Assembly (NCBI GenBank): GCA_050292445.1
Contig: JBNKLQ010000364.1
Coordinates: forward strand, 1 to 5,272
DNA length: 5,272 nt
Reading direction: 5' to 3'
Source of the DNA: Leptofilum sp050292445
GTDB lineage: Bacteria; Chloroflexota; Anaerolineae; Promineifilales; Promineifilaceae
The position numbers and the translations under genes are program-made. A model generated the notes under the pieces. The model was not told the DNA's origin and did not search any database. It saw nothing but the letters and a program-made list of their open reading frames with translations. Below are positions 1-5,061 of this stretch, in pieces (within the stretch, counting starts at the first letter, position 1; the number at the start of each line of letters is the position of its first letter).

Positions 1-2
1 AG

Positions 3-734
3 TATCGGCTGCCTTTGAAGTGGACCGAGGACGAGAAGCAGCAGATCATTCGCCTGTGTGTTGAGCACGATTTTCTCACCATCCAGCCAGAAGAACGGCC
101 CGGCATTCCCGATGAAGCTCGCCCTAGCCTCACCCTGCGCAACAGCAAGCGCGAGAGCCACACGGTGGCCAAGTGGGCCGGTGTGGCCGACGCCCGCTTT
201 GATGCCATCTACCAGGCCATGCTGGCACTGGCCAACCGCACGGAAGATTTGCAGCCAATCAAACCACGCTTTAACGCTTGGCAAAAAGGGTTAACGATTG
301 CTGGGGCTGTGGCCGGAGTGCTGCTGCTTTTGCTGCCTGCCTACGCCCTGGCCCAGCCGCTGGTGGCAGCCCAATGGTCGGAAAGCTTTGGGCTGCTCTT
401 CTTTGGCCTTTTGCTGCTGGCGATGTTGTTGCTTATTGTCATGCGGGGGCTGGCCGTTTTGGAGCGTAAAAAAGCCAGGTGGAAACGGACCTATACGCAT
501 CTGTGGGTGGTGGGGATTGTCAACTTCCTATTTTTTGTGGCCGTGATTTGCTTGTTTGGCTTGGGGGAAACGGCCGTTTCCCTTTGGCGATCTGACACAG
601 TGCTGGCAATTGGCGACGAACGGCAGCTTTATGCGGTGGTGGGATATACGGCCGTGTTCGCTGCTGGTTTTGTGCTGTTGGCAGCTGGCCCCATCATGCC
701 CTGGCTGCTCAACCTTATTGATGAACGATTTTAG
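3..734 (+). CDS. C-terminal part of a four-helix membrane protein of unknown function (5' end outside window)
   Basis: I do not recognise this family. The frame is open back to the window edge, with in-frame codons before the TTG at 15. That TTG is a formal start with no Shine-Dalgarno sequence in the 14 bases before it, so the gene most likely begins upstream and is 5'-partial. Numbered from the TTG, residues 1-85 form a soluble, charged domain with a beta-strand/helix look (SLTLRNSKRESHTV followed by a helix rich in Ala/Leu). Four hydrophobic segments follow at about 92-114, 125-148, 163-184 and 206-232. A basic stretch (ERKKARWKR, about 150-158) lies between helices 2 and 3 and probably faces the cytoplasm. 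The TAG stop overlaps the ribosome binding site of the next gene, so the two are probably co-transcribed. Being a real protein-coding gene is well supported; its function is not assignable. Confidence 0.8.
   Translation, partial: YRLPLKWTEDEKQQIIRLCVEHDFLTIQPEERPGIPDEARPSLTLRNSKRESHTVAKWAGVADARFDAIYQAMLALANRTEDLQPIKPRFNAWQKGLTIAGAVAGVLLLLLPAYALAQPLVAAQWSESFGLLFFGLLLLAMLLLIVMRGLAVLERKKARWKRTYTHLWVVGIVNFLFFVAVICLFGLGETAVSLWRSDTVLAIGDERQLYAVVGYTAVFAAGFVLLAAGPIMPWLLNLIDERF
565..582. repeat. Perfect 18-bp palindrome GGGAAACGGCCGTTTCCC inside a coding region
   Basis: The longest CGGCCG-centred palindrome of the window. It lies within the membrane-protein gene, where it encodes part of G-E-T-A-V-S between helices 3 and 4, a loop that could tolerate DNA-level constraints. 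Confidence 0.75.
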
Positions 735-737
735 GAG
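733..737 (+). promoter_or_regulatory. Ribosome binding site of the DUF6483-like gene, overlapping the upstream stop codon
   Basis: AGGAG lies 6 nt before the ATG at 744 and shares two bases with the TAG (732-734) of the preceding gene. This fixes the downstream start and suggests translational coupling of the two genes. Confidence 0.75.
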
Positions 738-743
738 ATCTCT

Positions 744-1406
744 ATGTACCGACGAGATTACATTATGCGCCAGATTGAATTTATGGTGGAAGTGATGCAA
801 GGGGTAAGCGGGCTGGCGCGGGAAAAACGTTACCAGGCCGCCATGTCCCTCATTGATGAATCGCTGGACAAGCTATTTGGCCTTAACGGAACGCTCATCA
901 CCCGCCTGTTTGGCCGTGAGCCTTTAAGCGAGCTTACCTTTGGCGAGGACGCTGACCTGAGCCAGGCCAAACTGATTGCGGCTGCTGCTTTGCTTAAAGA
1001 AGCAGGAGAAATCCAGGTTGAACAAGGTGCCGAGAATGAAAGTTTTCAATCGTTCCTTAGTGCGCTGGAGCTGCTGCTAACCGGGCTGTTGAGCCATAAC
1101 AATTCCTCGCTGCCAGAATATGCCCCAGAAGTCGATGAGATGTTGGATATGCTGGCTGACTGGCATCTGCCAACCCATCTTAACAAGCTGCTGCTGCGCT
1201 ATTACCACAAGCTGGGCCAGCTAGACGAGGCAGAGGATTTACTGTTTGAGATGATCGAACAAGAGCCAGAAGACGAGGAGATTTTAAAGTTGGGCATCAC
1301 CTTCTATCAGCTTATCCTGACAGAAAGTGATGCCTATTTGGAATTGGGGAATTTACCCCGCGAAGAAGCAGAGGCCAGTCTGGATGAACTGTTGACCATG
1401 AGTTAA
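744..1406 (+). CDS. DUF6483-like family protein with TPR-like helical repeats
   Basis: A 220-residue soluble, almost entirely alpha-helical and acidic protein. It opens with MYRRDYIMRQIEFMVEVM, which resembles the N-terminal signature I associate with DUF6483 proteins of Firmicutes and Chloroflexi, whose function is unknown. The body carries helix pairs with TPR-like spacing: residues about 76-115, and most clearly 147-177 (LLLRYYHKLGQLDEAEDLLFE, then an acidic EQEPEDEE turn). This suggests a protein-protein scaffold. No signal peptide, membrane segment or catalytic motif is seen. The ATG is chosen because AGGAG lies 6 nt upstream; a second in-frame ATG at 765 has no such site. The gene follows the membrane-protein gene by 9 nt, so it may act with that partner at the membrane, though this is inference from position. 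The family call is from memory of the N-terminal pattern and is moderately sure. Confidence 0.88.
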   Translation: MYRRDYIMRQIEFMVEVMQGVSGLAREKRYQAAMSLIDESLDKLFGLNGTLITRLFGREPLSELTFGEDADLSQAKLIAAAALLKEAGEIQVEQGAENESFQSFLSALELLLTGLLSHNNSSLPEYAPEVDEMLDMLADWHLPTHLNKLLLRYYHKLGQLDEAEDLLFEMIEQEPEDEEILKLGITFYQLILTESDAYLELGNLPREEAEASLDELLTMS

Positions 1407-1411
1407 TACCG

Positions 1412-1555
1412 GTGCTAGGAGGCAAGTGTCCCAGCTATCCAGCTCCCATTGTGGTGGAAAATAACGTATGGATTGGTTCTGGAGCAATATTGCTGCCGAG
1501 CATTACCGTAGGTGAAGGGGCTGTGATTGAGGCAGGTGCGGAACTGCAAATCTAA
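1412..1555 (+). pseudogene. Remnant of a hexapeptide-repeat (left-handed beta-helix) acyltransferase
   Basis: The frame ending in TAA at 1553-1555 encodes PAPIVVENNVWIGSGAI, then LLPSITVGEGAVIEAGAEL. This is a clear match to the last coils of sugar/maltose- or CatB/Vat-type O-acetyltransferases, whose consensus is P-I-V-I-x-D-N-V-W-I-G followed by a L-P-G-V-x-I-G-x-x-A-V-I-G-A-G pattern. Only about 45 residues survive. The upstream trimer-forming coils and catalytic histidine region are absent, and the usual C-terminal VVTKDVP...GNPAK tail is cut off at AELQI. The frame is closed upstream by TGA at 1385-1387, inside the previous gene. No start with a usable ribosome binding site is in frame (GTG at 1412, 1451 and 1454 are unsupported). 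It is therefore best read as a gene fragment left by deletion or rearrangement. Its stop overlaps the opposite-strand stop of the HAAS-like gene. Confidence 0.75.
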
Positions 1556-2529
1556 GCCAGTTTTGATTTGATGAAGATGTAAGGGGTAAACGGCCGTCCC
1601 AGCAACAATCTAAACAGCTTTCCGGCTATCTCGGCAATGGCAACCAGCAGCACGATGGCTAAAACAGCCTTTGCCCCCGTGGTAAAAAATGGCACGGTGG
1701 AAATCTGTTCCAGGCTAAACACGCGGTACGTCACGTACAGACTAAACGCCGATGTGCCCACTTCCAGCCAGCGCGTGATCCGGTTCCAACGACCCTGAAG
1801 GAGAACGGCCGTTTTCAGCACCACCTCCAGCAGTAAGGAAGCGGTAAACCAGGGAATAAGCGCCAGGAATTCGGCCGTCACCAGCACAAAAATGTCCGGA
1901 CCTTCCTCGCCAAAGTCCGCACCGCCAAACCAGTCTGGGAAGAAGTTTAGCCAGGCAAGAAAAGCGAGCATAAAAAAAATACTCACGGCAAACTCGCCCC
2001 GGCTAATGCGGTCCGGATCCTTAACCGGTGGCAGTTCGAAGGGGTCCCAAATTTTTTCCCATCTGTCCGGCAGATCCAGCGAATCCCCAGCAACGCGCTC
2101 AATGACGGCAAAAACCAGCGTCACAATGCCGGCGTTAATAATCGCCGAACGGCCGAAGGAAAAGATGAACGAAAGCACCTCATCGACGAAGTTTGCTCCG
2201 CTGCTTTGCGACAGAATAAACCCCAGCCACAGCAGATGCAGCACACCGATAATGCTTAGCGTAATCGTAACGACAACCTTGTAGGTGGGGAAAAGTTTTG
2301 GCCCAATCAAAGATTCTTCCGGACGGTATTGGGCGGCAATTTCTTCGGGATGGCCAAATTCGCGCAGCAGTGCGGCCGCGATTTTAGGCGTTGGTTCGCC
2401 ATCGCTTTGCTCTTCCAGCGTGTCTAGCAGCAGAGAGCGTAATTCCAATTCAATATCGGCCCGCGTTTTGCGCGGCAGATGCTGACCAACTTCATTCACG
2501 TAGCGATCAATCATTTCATTTGTATCCAT
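1552..2529 (-). CDS. HAAS-type signalling domain membrane protein, partner of PadR
   Basis: A 325-residue integral membrane protein. Residues 1-70 (MIDRYVNEVGQHLPRK, later LLREFGHPEEIAAQYRP) form the helical HAAS-like domain typical of membrane proteins encoded directly after PadR-family regulators: a charged helix pair followed by a G-x-P-E-x-I-A turn. About six membrane segments follow (83-106, 126-146, 179-199, 212-243, 256-272, 284-307). A hydrophilic stretch at 147-178 contains several Asp, Trp and Pro residues. The start is fixed by GGAGGA at 2535-2540, 5 nt before the ATG. The gene lies 32 nt behind padR on the same strand and should share its transcript. A role in sensing or modulating PadR at the membrane is inferred from the recurring gene pairing; no enzymatic motif is visible. 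The TAG stop (1554-1552) interlocks with the TAA of the acyltransferase remnant. Confidence 0.9.
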   Translation of the reverse strand: MDTNEMIDRYVNEVGQHLPRKTRADIELELRSLLLDTLEEQSDGEPTPKIAAALLREFGHPEEIAAQYRPEESLIGPKLFPTYKVVVTITLSIIGVLHLLWLGFILSQSSGANFVDEVLSFIFSFGRSAIINAGIVTLVFAVIERVAGDSLDLPDRWEKIWDPFELPPVKDPDRISRGEFAVSIFFMLAFLAWLNFFPDWFGGADFGEEGPDIFVLVTAEFLALIPWFTASLLLEVVLKTAVLLQGRWNRITRWLEVGTSAFSLYVTYRVFSLEQISTVPFFTTGAKAVLAIVLLVAIAEIAGKLFRLLLGRPFTPYIFIKSKLA

Positions 2530-2534
2530 TAGTT

Positions 2535-2540
2535 TCCTCC
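2535..2540 (-). promoter_or_regulatory. Ribosome binding site of the HAAS-like gene
   Basis: Read on the minus strand this is GGAGGA, 5 nt before the ATG at 2529-2527. It is a strong site, in contrast to padR directly upstream in the same operon, which has none. Confidence 0.8.
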
Positions 2541-2561
2541 AACAAGGTGCGTTGCCCCTGA

Positions 2562-2918
2562 TTATTTCGATTTCAAGCCTAGCAGTTCATTCATGACGAC
2601 AACCAGAGCTTGCCATTCCTGGGTGAGATTGGCAAAAACCATTTCGCCTTCCTGGCTCATTTTGTAGTAACGGCGCGGGCGCGTATCATCCACCACCTGC
2701 CAATCGCTGCTAAGTAGACCCTGGCTTTCCAGGCGGCGCAGCAAGGGGTACAGCGTGCCTTCATTAATTTCCATCCCTCGCTCGTCCAACGACTGCTTGA
2801 GTGAGTAGCCGTACTGTTCTTCGTTGAGTTGGCTTAATACCGCCAGCATCAATACACCGCGCCGCAGCTCCAGCAAAAGTTTGTCGTAAAGTGCTTCTTT
2901 TTCCTTATTTGTTGCCAT
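2562..2918 (-). CDS. PadR-family transcriptional regulator
   Basis: A 118-residue winged-helix DNA-binding protein of the short PadR subfamily. Diagnostic segments are LRRGVLMLAVLSQL with a YGYSL turn (about 18-40), the recognition-helix region INEGTLYPLLRRLESQGLL (51-69), and the wing R-R-Y-Y-K-M-S-x-E-G (82-91). A C-terminal dimerisation helix (about 92-113) follows. PadR proteins are usually ligand-responsive dimeric repressors. An ATG three codons upstream (2927) also opens the frame, but it lies inside the -10 box of the only good promoter, so it cannot be on that transcript. I therefore start at the ATG at 2918. Neither start has a Shine-Dalgarno sequence, which agrees with leaderless translation. 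The gene is first in an operon with the HAAS-like membrane protein and probably represses itself through the operator in its promoter. Confidence 0.93.
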   Translation of the reverse strand: MATNKEKEALYDKLLLELRRGVLMLAVLSQLNEEQYGYSLKQSLDERGMEINEGTLYPLLRRLESQGLLSSDWQVVDDTRPRRYYKMSQEGEMVFANLTQEWQALVVVMNELLGLKSK

Positions 2919-2925
2919 GCGTCGC

Positions 2926-2955
2926 ATTATACTGTATATCGCACAGTATTGTCAA
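2926..2955 (-). promoter_or_regulatory. Sigma-70-type promoter of padR-HAAS, predicted leaderless transcript
   Basis: On the minus strand a perfect -35 TTGACA (2955-2950) and a perfect -10 TATAAT (2931-2926) are separated by 18 bp. Counting 6-7 nt past the -10 puts transcription start at 2919-2918. Position 2918 is the A of the padR ATG, and no ribosome binding site precedes it. The sequence shows the boxes directly; the exact start site is inferred. Confidence 0.85.
2929..2949 (-). promoter_or_regulatory. Putative PadR operator (perfect inverted repeat in the promoter spacer)
   Basis: ATACTGT (2929-2935) and ACAGTAT (2943-2949) form a perfect 7-bp inverted repeat around a 7-bp centre. The repeat fills the spacer between -35 and -10 and overlaps three bases of the -10. 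A dimeric winged-helix protein bound here would block RNA polymerase, and PadR-family operators are commonly dyads of this sort in the regulator's own promoter. Binding by this PadR is inference from position. Confidence 0.7.
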
Positions 2956-3018
2956 TATCAAAGTATTTTTACTAGGATTCAATCCTTTTGCAAACGGCCG
3001 TTTCCCCCACAGCAACGT
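2956..3018. other. Short intergenic stretch with one 12-bp ACGGCCGT palindrome
   Basis: Between the padR promoter and the ABC terminator there is no gene. The only structure seen is the perfect palindrome AAACGGCCGTTT at 2992-3003, one of the repeated CGGCCG motifs of this window. Confidence 0.6.
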
Positions 3019-3067
3019 TCAAACAAAAGAAACAAGCCTGTTGGTTAAAACCAACAGGCTTGTTTCT
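3019..3067 (-). terminator. Intrinsic terminator of the ABC exporter operon
   Basis: A perfect 17-bp stem pairs 3028-3044 with 3051-3067 (arm AGAAACAAGCCTGTTGG on the plus strand) around a 6-nt loop (TTAAAA). In the minus direction it starts 17 nt after the permease stop and is followed at once by TTTTGTTTGAA, a U-rich tail. The plus direction lacks a comparable T-run, so it acts on the minus-strand ABC operon and separates it from padR. Confidence 0.9.
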
Positions 3068-3084
3068 GAAGCAAAACCGTTTTG

Positions 3085-3894
3085 TCAGATAATGAAGATA
3101 CCGATGGCCAAGGGCAGCAAGGCCAGCAGGGCCAGGGCAGGGTGACCACGACGTTCTGTGTTACGGCCGTCCCAACTAAACAGGAACCATGCCAACAAGT
3201 AAGCTAATGACCCGACGATAAACAGGGCAAGCAGTGACCAGCTCGGGCTGAAATCGGCCGTGCCGCCCGTTGCCAGCCCATTAAAGGCGTTCATAGCATG
3301 GGTAACGGGCAGGAGTTGGGCAACGGAAGCGGCCGTTTCTGGCAGCATACTGAAAGGCAGCATCACTCCGCCAATTAGCATCGAGGGCAGGAACAGCACC
3401 TGCGAATACAATACCGTCATCCGCGAGTTGGGGGCAATGACCCCGATGAGGACAGCCAGCCCAGCACAGGCATAAGCCAGCAGCAGCGTGATAATGATGA
3501 AGTACCCCCAATGAGTCGGCAGCGGCGCATCGAACAGGAGCGGCGCAGTCACAACGATGATGCCGGTAACGATGGCCAGGTGCATCATGGTGGTTAAAGC
3601 GGGCATGGCGATGAGGGAAATGGCCGGAACCCCATTGATTTTGTAGCTGCGAAAAATGCCAGATTCGCGGGCGTTGACCAACGGATCGGGCATGCCCAAC
3701 AACGTCGAGGCCAAAATTGCAAAAGTCACCATCCCCGGCACGATCACGTCGGCGAATAAGGGGTTGATGCCGGGCATAATAAAGCCCATCATTAAGTAAA
3801 AACCCAACGGGAACAGGTAGTTCATCATTAACAAGGTTTTGTTGCGGATACCGGTCCGCAGTTCAAATGAAAAATGAGCAGCAAAGGCGTGCAT
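3085..3894 (-). CDS. ABC-2 type transporter permease
   Basis: A 269-residue inner-membrane protein with about six to seven membrane segments (21-40, 52-67, 92-121, 129-153, 161-184, 218-240, 250-269), the usual size for ABC-2 exporter permeases. The region before and after helix 5 (VMLPFSMLPETAASVAQLLP, then VTHAMNAFNGLATGG, about 177-211) matches the conserved ABC-2 pattern of P-x-x-x-L-P then a P-x-x-x-A/N stretch. The loop PLVNARESGIFRSYKINGVP (71-90) looks like the coupling helix that contacts the ATPase. The start is supported by GGAGG (3905-3901), 6 nt before the ATG. With the ATPase upstream it forms a half-size exporter of the kind used for antibiotics, lipids or small peptides; the substrate cannot be told. 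The gene is followed by a strong terminator. Confidence 0.94.
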   Translation of the reverse strand: MHAFAAHFSFELRTGIRNKTLLMMNYLFPLGFYLMMGFIMPGINPLFADVIVPGMVTFAILASTLLGMPDPLVNARESGIFRSYKINGVPAISLIAMPALTTMMHLAIVTGIIVVTAPLLFDAPLPTHWGYFIIITLLLAYACAGLAVLIGVIAPNSRMTVLYSQVLFLPSMLIGGVMLPFSMLPETAASVAQLLPVTHAMNAFNGLATGGTADFSPSWSLLALFIVGSLAYLLAWFLFSWDGRNTERRGHPALALLALLPLAIGIFII

Positions 3895-3900
3895 GATAAT

Positions 3901-3905
3901 CCTCC
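3901..3905 (-). promoter_or_regulatory. Ribosome binding site of the ABC permease gene
   Basis: GGAGG on the minus strand, 6 nt before the ATG at 3894. It lies just outside the intergenic hairpin, so the hairpin could alter access to it. Confidence 0.8.
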
Positions 3906-3915
3906 AAGAGATTTG

Positions 3916-3981
3916 AACCGCAGAGGTGCGGAGGACGCAAAGTTTTTAAATTTTCTCCGCGTTCTCTGCGTCTCAGCGGTT
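3916..3981. repeat. Imperfect inverted repeat (hairpin) between the two ABC genes
   Basis: The arms 3916-3942 (AACCGCAGAGGTGCGGAGGA...) and 3955-3981 (…CTGCGTCTCAGCGGTT) are 27 bp each and pair with 20 Watson-Crick pairs, 2 G-U pairs and 5 mismatches around an AT-only 12-nt loop. One end overlaps the TAA stop of the ATPase gene (3982-3980). The other lies 10 nt before the permease ribosome binding site. The phrase CTCTGCGTCTC-x-GCGGTT resembles a dispersed repeat type I recall from several environmental bacterial genomes, so a small non-autonomous or REP-like element is likely. Confidence 0.75.
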
Positions 3982-4873
3982 AATTTGTAGTTAGTTCCAG
4001 GAAACGGTCTTCGAGCGACGGCCGTTCCACCCGTAAATCCAATAAGTCATCGCCGTTGGCCGACACAAATTCGATCAATGCCGCCACCGTTGGGCCAATG
4101 TCGGTGCTGAAATAGACAGCGTACTCATCCTTCACCAGCCGCTGGCTAACGGCCGGGAACGTATGGTGATTGGCCAGAAGCGCCGCATCACGGGTGCGCA
4201 CCGATACCTTTGTCAATCCCGCACCAGTAGCCGTGATTTCCAACGGTGTCCCTGCGGTAACCAGGCGGCCACCTAGCAGAATCGCCACCCGATCCGCCAT
4301 CTCTTCTGCTTCGGCCATGTCGTGGGTGGCCAGGATGATGGTTGTGCCGTTGGCCTGCAATTCGCGCATCAAGTCGTGCAGCTCAGAGCGCGAGGCCACG
4401 TCCAGACCAGCGGTCGGCTCGTCCAAAAACAAAACCTGCGGCTCGTGGGCGACGGCCAATGCCAGCGCCAACCGGCGCTGTTGGCCGGTGGAGAGCTGCT
4501 GAAATTGGGTATTGCGCTTGCCGCCCAGGCCAAATCGCTCCAGCAAATCGTAGCGCGGAGCAACGCCGTGATACGCGGTAAAGAGGCGCATCGCCTCATC
4601 AGGCGTGATGCTTTCCGGCATGCCCGCCGACTGCAACTGCACACCAATGAGGTTGCGCAGCTGGCTCTGATCCCGCGTTGGGTCAACATCGCCAACGCGC
4701 AGGACGCCGCCATCGGGGGCGCGCAGCCCTTCCAAACATTCCAGGGTACTGGTCTTGCCCGCCCCGTTGGGGCCAAGCAAACCAAAGATTTGGCCACGAG
4801 GAACGGTAAAGCTGATGTTGTCAACGGCCGTAAAGTCACCATATCGTTTGCTAAAATTTTGCACTTCAATCAT
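3980..4873 (-). CDS. ABC transporter ATP-binding protein (ABC-2 exporter, DrrA-like class)
   Basis: A complete 297-residue cytoplasmic ATPase that drives the permease encoded downstream. Motifs in order: Walker A GPNGAGKT (34-41); Q-loop IGVQLQ (Q81); ABC signature LSTGQ (127-131), a Thr variant of LSGGQ that occurs in this class; Walker B VLFLDEP (147-153) with catalytic Glu 152; D-loop AGLD (155-158); and the switch histidine in ATHD (H184). The C-terminal region (about 205-297) ends in R-P-S-L-E-D-R-F-L-E-L-T, the typical tail of multidrug/antibiotic exporter ATPases such as DrrA. All catalytic residues are intact. The ATG has a GGAG sequence (4883-4880) 6 nt upstream. The stop codon lies in the end of an inverted repeat, 85 nt before the permease. 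Substrate is unknown. Confidence 0.96.
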   Translation of the reverse strand: MIEVQNFSKRYGDFTAVDNISFTVPRGQIFGLLGPNGAGKTSTLECLEGLRAPDGGVLRVGDVDPTRDQSQLRNLIGVQLQSAGMPESITPDEAMRLFTAYHGVAPRYDLLERFGLGGKRNTQFQQLSTGQQRRLALALAVAHEPQVLFLDEPTAGLDVASRSELHDLMRELQANGTTIILATHDMAEAEEMADRVAILLGGRLVTAGTPLEITATGAGLTKVSVRTRDAALLANHHTFPAVSQRLVKDEYAVYFSTDIGPTVAALIEFVSANGDDLLDLRVERPSLEDRFLELTTN

Positions 4874-4879
4874 GAGATT

Positions 4880-4883
4880 CTCC
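4880..4883 (-). promoter_or_regulatory. Ribosome binding site of the ABC ATPase gene
   Basis: GGAG on the minus strand, 6 nt before the ATG at 4873. It supports this start. Confidence 0.7.
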
Positions 4884-4884
4884 G

Positions 4885-4951
4885 TTATCAGTAATCGGTT
4901 ATCGGTAATCAGTTGGTCGGAATACTGTTTACAGATTACTGGATTACCGAT
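4885..4951. repeat. 14-bp tandem repeat with an inverted partner upstream of the ABC operon
   Basis: TTATCAGTAATCGG (4885-4898) is followed at once by TTATCGGTAATCAG (4899-4912), two mismatches apart. ATCGGTAATC (4901-4910) recurs inverted as GATTACCGAT (4942-4951), which allows a hairpin. The phrases resemble simple dispersed intergenic repeats of the ACTGATTACCGATAA type. The segment lies in the 5' leader or promoter of the ABC operon; no clear -35/-10 pair was found for that operon. Confidence 0.65.
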
Positions 4952-4971
4952 CTCGGCACATCGGGCAACGG

Positions 4972-4985
4972 GGAACGGCCGTTCC
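4972..4985. repeat. Perfect 14-bp palindrome GGAACGGCCGTTCC
   Basis: An intergenic copy of the CGGCCG motif in extended form, placed between the two divergent transcription units. It may be part of the genome-wide palindrome family reported below. Confidence 0.7.
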
Positions 4986-5034
4986 TACCCAAAGGTACAA
5001 TTCCCTTTTGGACAATACACTTCCCTCCGGCGGC

Positions 5035-5043
5035 TGTTATAAT
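5035..5043 (+). promoter_or_regulatory. Extended -10 promoter of the gene at 5062
   Basis: TGT-TATAAT is a perfect -10 hexamer (5038-5043) with the TGn extension. No good -35 lies 16-18 bp upstream; a TTGGACA at 5008-5014 is too far. Extended -10 promoters do not need one. Start of transcription would be near 5050, leaving a leader of about 12 nt that holds only the GAGG ribosome binding site (5051-5054). Confidence 0.7.
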
Positions 5044-5061
5044 GAAGGCAGAGGAATAATC

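Noticed and set aside
1417..1428. Perfect AGGAGG at 1417-1422 followed by GTG at 1426
   Set aside because: The spacing is only 3 nt, the frame closes after 12 codons, and it is out of frame with the acyltransferase remnant. It is probably chance or a relic.
1483..1494. AGCAATATTGCT palindrome as a terminator between the convergent genes
   Set aside because: It has no loop, weak AT-rich pairing and no T-run on either strand. It also encodes conserved residues of the acyltransferase remnant. I see no intrinsic terminator between 1407 and 1551.
2372..2379. GCGGCCGC as a further special palindrome
   Set aside because: It encodes the ordinary A-A-A run of the HAAS-like protein. It was counted in the CGGCCG total but is not an ACGGCCGT copy.
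2929..2949. SOS box: TACTGTATAT...ACAGTA resembles the E. coli LexA site
   Set aside because: The CTGT and ACAG arms are 7 bp apart, not 8, and the gene it controls is a PadR regulator. E. coli-type LexA sites are not expected in this sort of genome. A PadR autoregulatory operator explains it better.
4369..4869. 166-codon minus-strand open frame in another phase of the ATPase gene
   Set aside because: It overlaps the ATPase almost completely and is rich in Arg, Cys and Trp with no domain. It is an out-of-frame artefact.
4322..4894. 190-codon plus-strand open frame
   Set aside because: It lies wholly antisense to the intact ABC ATPase gene, has no ribosome binding site and its translation shows no family pattern. 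It is a shadow of the real gene.
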